Of a stretch of DNA of 9,537 nucleotides, positions 5,245 to 9,537 are shown piece after piece. Within the stretch, counting starts at the first letter, position 1; each line of letters opens with the position of its first letter. Source of the stretch: UBA5177 sp002413265. Its GTDB lineage: Bacteria; Chloroflexota; UBA5177. Below the pieces are notes generated by a model, which was not told the origin of the DNA, did not search any database, and saw nothing but the letters and a program-made list of their open reading frames with translations. The DNA lies in contig DAIORV010000087.1 in assembly GCA_036752825.1 (NCBI GenBank), positions 1 to 9,537 on the forward strand, in the 5' to 3' direction. The position numbers were made by a program, and so were the translations under genes.

Positions 5245-8200
5245 GTGCAGGTACTTCTCGATAGGCAGGAAGCGGGTGAGCTTCTCGCCCTCGAGATAGT
5301 CGCGCGGGTCGCCGGCCGGCCCCCGATGCACGAGGAGCTGCGTCAAATCTCGGTCAGCCTGCTCGGACGGAGCAGGCTTCTTCTTTTGCGGGGCATATCC
5401 GACCTCGGTGAGGCTCAGGCCCAGGCGCTGCTCGACCCCCTGCTGGAGTCCTTAGCTCCCGCCGACAGCCACACGACACCCTACCTGGACGTCTTTTGCC
5501 TCCCCGGCGTCACCGACGCCGAGGGCGAAGCCGCCGCCCAGGCACTTGCGCTCACCGGGCTCGAAGGCGTCACCTGCCATGCCGGAATGCGATACCGCTT
5601 CGCCGACGCGGTCCCGCACGAATTGCGCGGTCCAGTCGAGAAGCTCGTTGGCAACCCGCTCATCCATACCTTCCACTGGGATGGACACCCCCTCTCCTCG
5701 GCGGATCTTGACGCCGACGGGATATCAACTGAACAGAGCAAAGCTATCGAGATCCGCTTCCTTGGGAGTCCCTGGCTGCGAGCCCTCTCTCGCGAACACG
5801 GGCTCGCACTGGACGATATCGAGATGCGAGCCATCCAGCAGTACTTCGAAAAGCTGGGTCGAGCTCCCACCGACGTCGAGCTCCAGTCCATCGCTCTGAC
5901 CTGGTCGGAGCACTGCTCCCACAAGACCTTCAAATCCACCATCCACCTCAACCACGACGGCCACCCAGAGACCATCACTGGCCTGCTCCGAACCTGTTTA
6001 GCAGAACCCACCGCGCGACTGGCGCGCCCCTGGGTCCGTTCCGCCTTCGTTGACAACGCTGGAATCATCGCCCTCGACAGTCGCCACGATCTCGCCTTCA
6101 AGGTCGAGACCCACAATCATCCGACCGCGCTCGAGCCCTACGGCGGCGCACACACGGGCGTCGGGGGCGTCATTCGCGACGTGCTCGCCGTCTCCGCCGA
6201 GCCCATCGCCAACACCGACGTCCTCTGCTTCGGACCTCCAGACCTGGCTCAGGAGGACGTGCCTCCCGGCAGCTTCCACCCGACACGTACCTATCGGGAG
6301 GTCGTGCGTGGTGTCGGTGATTACGGCAACAACATGGGCATCCCCACCGTCGGCGGGACCATATTCTTCCACCCCGGTTTCACCGCCAATCCGCTCGTCT
6401 TCTGCGGTACCGCGGGTATTCTGCCCCACGGCAGTCATCCCCGAAATCCCCGGCCGGGCGACGCTATCGTCCTGCTCGGCGGACGCACCGGCCGCGATGG
6501 ACTCCACGGCGCGACCATGTCCTCCGCAACCCTGGAGCGGGAAACCGTCGCCTCCAGTACCGTTCAGATCGGCTCCCCCATAGTGGAGAAGAAGCTGCGC
6601 GACGTCATTCCCATCCTGCGCGATGAACAGCTCTACCACGCGATCACAGACTGCGGGGCCGGAGGCCTGTGCTCCGCCGCCGGAGAGATGGCTGCCGAGC
6701 TGGGTCTCGAGATCGATCTCGCGCTCGTCCCCTTGAAGTACGAGGGTCTGGCACCCTGGGAGATCTGGCTCTCGGAGGCCCAGGAGCGCATGGTGCTCGC
6801 GGTCGATCGCGAGAATGTGCCGCGCCTCGTCGAGTGCTGCAGCGCCTATGGGGTCGAAGCCTCGGTCCTCGGCATCTTCCGTGATGACGGTCTGATGAAG
6901 CTGCGCTTCGGAGACTCGGTAGTAGCCGAGCTCGCCATGGACTTCATGCACGACGGCCGCCCAGCGCGCACCCTCAGCGCCCGCTGGGCCTCTCCGGCTC
7001 GCGCCATCCATCGCCCAGGCGCTGCTCGGGAAGCCGAAGACTGGCTGCTCCGCCTCCTCTCCCATCCCAACATCGCCAGCAAGGAAGACGTCATCCGCCG
7101 CTACGACCACGAGGTCGGCGGCGCCACTGCGTTGAAGCCCCTGGTCGGCTGCTCCGGCCCTTCAGACGCCGCGGTCCTGAAACCTCTGCCCGACTCCTGG
7201 CGCGGTGCTGTCATCACCCACGGCATGAACCCGCTAGCCACCAAGATCGATCCCTACGAGATGGCCTTCCTTGCCGTCGACGAGGCATTGCGCAACGTCG
7301 TCGCCGCTGGTGGCTCGATAGATCGCGTTGCCCTGCTCGACAACTTCTGTTGGGGTGATATTGACGACCCCCAAGAGCTCGGCTCCCTGACCAGAGCAGC
7401 TCAGGGATGCCGGGATGCCGCCCTTCGCTATCGCACTCCTTTTATATGCGGCAAGGACAGCCTGCGAAACACCAGCGTCGCCGGCGGCGAGAGCCACTCC
7501 ATCCCCGGAACGCTGCTGGTCTCCGCCATCGGCACCGTGACCGACATCCGCAGATGCATCTCCATGGATCTCAAGGCCCCCGGCAGCTCCATGTATATCA
7601 TCGGGGCGACCGATGCTTATATGGGCGGCTCTCATCTCCTCTCCCTCCTTGGGAACGACGCGGGCATGCTGTCCAGAACTCGGGTCGAAACGCCACGAGT
7701 CATGCGCCGGCTCTCCCGCTGCATCCGCCGCGACTTGGTCCTCAGCTGCCACGATCTCTCGGAGGGTGGCCTGGCCGTAGCGGCCGCCGAGATGGCCATT
7801 GCCGGCGGCCGCGGCCTCGAGATCGACGTCGATCGCATGCCCTCCAGCACCTCGGCCCCCGAGGCTCTGCTGTTCGGCGAAACCCCCGGCCGCTTCCTGG
7901 TCGAGGTCCCGCTCGGGCGCCATCGCAAGTTCGAACGCATGATGCGAGGCCTCCCCTTTGGCCGCCTCGGCGCCGTCGTCCAAGGCCAGGTCCTGCGCAT
8001 TCGCGGAGGCGGCAGGTTCCTCGTCAAGCTTCCTCTCGAAAAGATCGAGCATGCCTGGCGCAAGACTCATGCGCTCGCACCACGGTCCGCCACTCCGATC
8101 CCGCCTGGCCTGCTCCCACCCTTCCCAACCTCCGTAGGTCAGGGTTACAGACGGTTACCGTCCTTCAGCCCGTCTCGAAGTCGCACCGTCGAAAGCCCTC

Positions 8201-8976
8201 CCCTGCAACCTGCACCATGTCACAGCGACACGGCCCTGTCGCGCTCCACGCTTACCATCCAGGTAGGACATTCAAAGCCCCGCGCACTCATCCTCACCGC
8301 TCCCGGCACCAACTGCGACCGGGAAACCGTCGAAGCCTGCCGCTTGGGTGGCGTGGAGCCGGAGCTCGTTCATCTCAACGAGCTCCTCTCCGGGCAGCGC
8401 CGGCTCGACGACTTCGGGTTCCTCGTGCTTCCCGGCGGCTTCTCCTACGGCGACCATCTCGGGGCGGGCTCGATGCTCGCCACCGTGCTTCGCCATCGCC
8501 TTCTCCCAGATATCGAGAGCTTCATCGCCGACGGCCGGCCCGTGCTTGGCATCTGCAATGGCTTCCAGGTCCTCGTTCGGCTCGGCCTGCTAGGACCCGT
8601 CGCGCTGGCCCCCAACTCCGGCGGCCGCTTCGAGTGCCGTTGGGTTCGGTTGGCAGTCGAGCCCAGCACATGCATCTTTCTCCGCGACGTCGAGAACCTC
8701 CAGCTCCCCGTCGCTCATGGCGAGGGCTGCACCGTCGTTCCCGAAGGCTCGCTCGACACCATCCTGGCCCGCGCACCCCTCCGCTATGTCGACGATCCCA
8801 ACGGGTCGGCCGCGCACATCGCCGGCGTCTGCAACGAGGCCGGCACCGTCTTCGGCCTGATGCCGCATCCCGAACGTGCCGTCCTCGGCTGGCAGCACCC
8901 TGCCCGCCATGCACCCGAAATCCCACCCGGACTGCGCATCTTCCAGAACGCCGCATCCCACGTGAGGGCGCTGTGA
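5245..8976 (+). CDS. purL: FGAM synthase: PurS-like, PurL and PurQ fused in one chain
   Basis: The 1243-residue protein makes formylglycinamidine ribonucleotide from FGAR, glutamine and ATP, the fourth step of purine synthesis. Residues 1-150 resemble two PurS-like halves; the second has the signature LDVFCLPGVTDAEGEAAA (81-98). A linker helix region leads to LTWSEHCSHKTF (218-229), with His223 as the catalytic His. The first ATP-binding half has KVETHNHPTALEPYGGAHTG (286-305), and DCGAGGL (469-475) also marks PurL. The second half carries GKDSLRN (736-742) and HDLSEGGLAVAAAEM (836-850). A Pro/Ser/Arg-rich linker (about 940-1010) joins a PurQ glutaminase: GTNCDRE (1021-1027), oxyanion loop LPGGFSYGD (1062-1070), nucleophile Cys1104 in GICNGFQ, and His1208/Glu1210 in MPHPE. 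E. coli PurL has the same order at about 1295 residues, but this sequence looks more like the small-subunit lineage. GTG 5245 is preferred over ATG 5326 because GGAGG precedes it and residues 1-27 fit the PurS-like fold. It overlaps purM by 4 nt and is likely repressed by the upstream riboswitch. Confidence 0.95.
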   Translation: MQVLLDRQEAGELLALEIVARVAGRPPMHEELRQISVSLLGRSRLLLLRGISDLGEAQAQALLDPLLESLAPADSHTTPYLDVFCLPGVTDAEGEAAAQALALTGLEGVTCHAGMRYRFADAVPHELRGPVEKLVGNPLIHTFHWDGHPLSSADLDADGISTEQSKAIEIRFLGSPWLRALSREHGLALDDIEMRAIQQYFEKLGRAPTDVELQSIALTWSEHCSHKTFKSTIHLNHDGHPETITGLLRTCLAEPTARLARPWVRSAFVDNAGIIALDSRHDLAFKVETHNHPTALEPYGGAHTGVGGVIRDVLAVSAEPIANTDVLCFGPPDLAQEDVPPGSFHPTRTYREVVRGVGDYGNNMGIPTVGGTIFFHPGFTANPLVFCGTAGILPHGSHPRNPRPGDAIVLLGGRTGRDGLHGATMSSATLERETVASSTVQIGSPIVEKKLRDVIPILRDEQLYHAITDCGAGGLCSAAGEMAAELGLEIDLALVPLKYEGLAPWEIWLSEAQERMVLAVDRENVPRLVECCSAYGVEASVLGIFRDDGLMKLRFGDSVVAELAMDFMHDGRPARTLSARWASPARAIHRPGAAREAEDWLLRLLSHPNIASKEDVIRRYDHEVGGATALKPLVGCSGPSDAAVLKPLPDSWRGAVITHGMNPLATKIDPYEMAFLAVDEALRNVVAAGGSIDRVALLDNFCWGDIDDPQELGSLTRAAQGCRDAALRYRTPFICGKDSLRNTSVAGGESHSIPGTLLVSAIGTVTDIRRCISMDLKAPGSSMYIIGATDAYMGGSHLLSLLGNDAGMLSRTRVETPRVMRRLSRCIRRDLVLSCHDLSEGGLAVAAAEMAIAGGRGLEIDVDRMPSSTSAPEALLFGETPGRFLVEVPLGRHRKFERMMRGLPFGRLGAVVQGQVLRIRGGGRFLVKLPLEKIEHAWRKTHALAPRSATPIPPGLLPPFPTSVGQGYRRLPSFSPSRSRTVESPPLQPAPCHSDTALSRSTLTIQVGHSKPRALILTAPGTNCDRETVEACRLGGVEPELVHLNELLSGQRRLDDFGFLVLPGGFSYGDHLGAGSMLATVLRHRLLPDIESFIADGRPVLGICNGFQVLVRLGLLGPVALAPNSGGRFECRWVRLAVEPSTCIFLRDVENLQLPVAHGEGCTVVPEGSLDTILARAPLRYVDDPNGSAAHIAGVCNEAGTVFGLMPHPERAVLGWQHPARHAPEIPPGLRIFQNAASHVRAL

Positions 8977-9537
8977 GCATCCGATACGCGGACGCCGGCG
9001 TGCACCTCGAGGTCGCCGAGCAGGTGACCGAACGCATCGCCAACCGTCTCGGCTCAGCCCTCTTCGGCGGCTTCGTCCCCGTCCCCGAGCTCAAAACCTA
9101 TCGATCGCCAGTGCTCGTCTCATCCATCGACGGCATCGGCACCAAGGTCAAGCTCGCCGCTCAGCTCAATGCCCTGGATGGCCTGGGGCAGGACATCGTC
9201 CATCACTGCCTGAACGACATCGCGGTCCACGGCGCCCGGCCGCTGTTCTTCATGGACTATCTCGCCTTCCACTCCCTCGAGCCCGACCTAGTCGAGCACC
9301 TCGTGGCCTCCATCGCGTCTGCCTGCGAAGCTCAAGGAGTCCGGCTCGCCGGTGGCGAAACCGCCGAGATGCCCAGCGTCTACGCTCCCGGGCATTTCGA
9401 CATCGCCGGTGCCGTTGTCGGCGTAGTCGAAAGTGACGAGATCGTCGACGGCACCGCAATCCGGGAAGGCGACGTGATCCTTGGCCTCCCGGCCTCCGGC
9501 CTGCATACCAATGGATATTCCCTGGTACAGCGCGTCT
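8973..9537 (+). CDS. purM: AIR synthase (phosphoribosylformylglycinamidine cyclo-ligase), 5' part
   Basis: The first 188 codons of an enzyme of about 345 residues are present; the window ends inside the gene. PurM closes the imidazole ring, turning FGAM, the product of the preceding gene, into AIR with ATP. Family motifs are YADAGV near the N-terminus (residues 5-10), IDGIGTKVK (52-60), GQDIVHHCLNDIAVHGARPL with FFMDYLAFH after it (about 72-100), GGETAEMPSVY, DIAGAVVGVVE, and the late GLPASGLHTNGYSL. The GTG start at 8973 overlaps the purL stop as GTGA, with GAGGG four bases upstream inside the purL coding sequence. The two are therefore translationally coupled and presumably share the riboswitch control. 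No internal defect is seen in the visible part. Confidence 0.95.
   Translation, partial: MSIRYADAGVHLEVAEQVTERIANRLGSALFGGFVPVPELKTYRSPVLVSSIDGIGTKVKLAAQLNALDGLGQDIVHHCLNDIAVHGARPLFFMDYLAFHSLEPDLVEHLVASIASACEAQGVRLAGGETAEMPSVYAPGHFDIAGAVVGVVESDEIVDGTAIREGDVILGLPASGLHTNGYSLVQRV

Noticed and set aside
5326..5328. Internal ATG as purL start
   Set aside because: No ribosome site precedes it and it would cut the first PurS-like half; GTG 5245 has GGAGG and is the target of the predicted switch.
5110..5346. Minus-strand 78-residue open frame across the purL leader and start
   Set aside because: It needs a TTG start, lacks a recognisable family, and overlaps both the riboswitch platform and the purL start, which explain the sequence better.
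5998..7110. Minus-strand open frame of 370 residues, and another at 7234-8070
   Set aside because: Both are antisense to the PurL catalytic domains and show Gly/Ala/Glu-rich low-information sequence typical of shadows.
8150..8162. GACGGTTACCGTC inverted repeat in the PurL-PurQ linker
   Set aside because: Six-base arms with a one-base centre inside an open coding frame cannot form an RNA hairpin, and nothing suggests an operator here; it was kept only as a possible relic of intergenic DNA.

Overview
The window is about 9.5 kb of GC-rich bacterial chromosome with C/G-biased third codon positions. It suggests a free-living, Gram-negative-type bacterium. The phylum cannot be fixed from the sequence. 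The FGAM synthase resembles, from memory, the roughly 1000-residue PurL forms of Planctomycetes and related lineages more than the E. coli enzyme, and a GAF plus HD-GYP protein fits a motile or environmental signalling lifestyle. No rRNA, tRNA, CRISPR array, insertion sequence or phage gene was seen.

Left part (1-2761), a drug-response-like cassette. A MarR-type repressor gene is followed 36 nt later, on the minus strand, by a 14-helix DHA2-family MFS exporter that runs off the left edge. Divergent from marR is a small SRPBCC (START-like) ligand-binding protein gene. The 103-nt divergent spacer carries a perfect TATAAT for marR directly followed by a short palindrome, a plausible autoregulatory site.

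Middle (2758-4758). A 666-residue minus-strand protein has an N-terminal region resembling a degenerate receiver, then a coiled coil, a GAF domain and a C-terminal HD-GYP domain with all metal ligands visible. It is a predicted cyclic-di-GMP phosphodiesterase with an unusually long insertion inside the HD-GYP fold. It converges on the SRPBCC gene, and the two stop codons share the tetranucleotide CTAG.

Right part (4759-9537), purine synthesis. A 486-nt non-coding stretch leads to an in-frame PurS-like/PurL/PurQ fusion (1243 residues), whose stop overlaps the start of purM by 4 nt. FGAM synthase and AIR synthase catalyse consecutive steps of IMP synthesis.

The most interesting element is in this leader. 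Nucleotides 5018-5086 fold as a purine riboswitch aptamer with the guanine-type C and the conserved kissing loops. The downstream leader shows a simple translational switch: the heptamer GAGGAAA occurs once in the 3' strand of P1 and its tail, and again as the purL Shine-Dalgarno region. A single TTTCCTC between them can pair with either copy. This predicts that purine binding shuts off translation of purL-purM. The lower P3 stem and the J3/1 junction differ from the textbook aptamer, so ligand preference is open.
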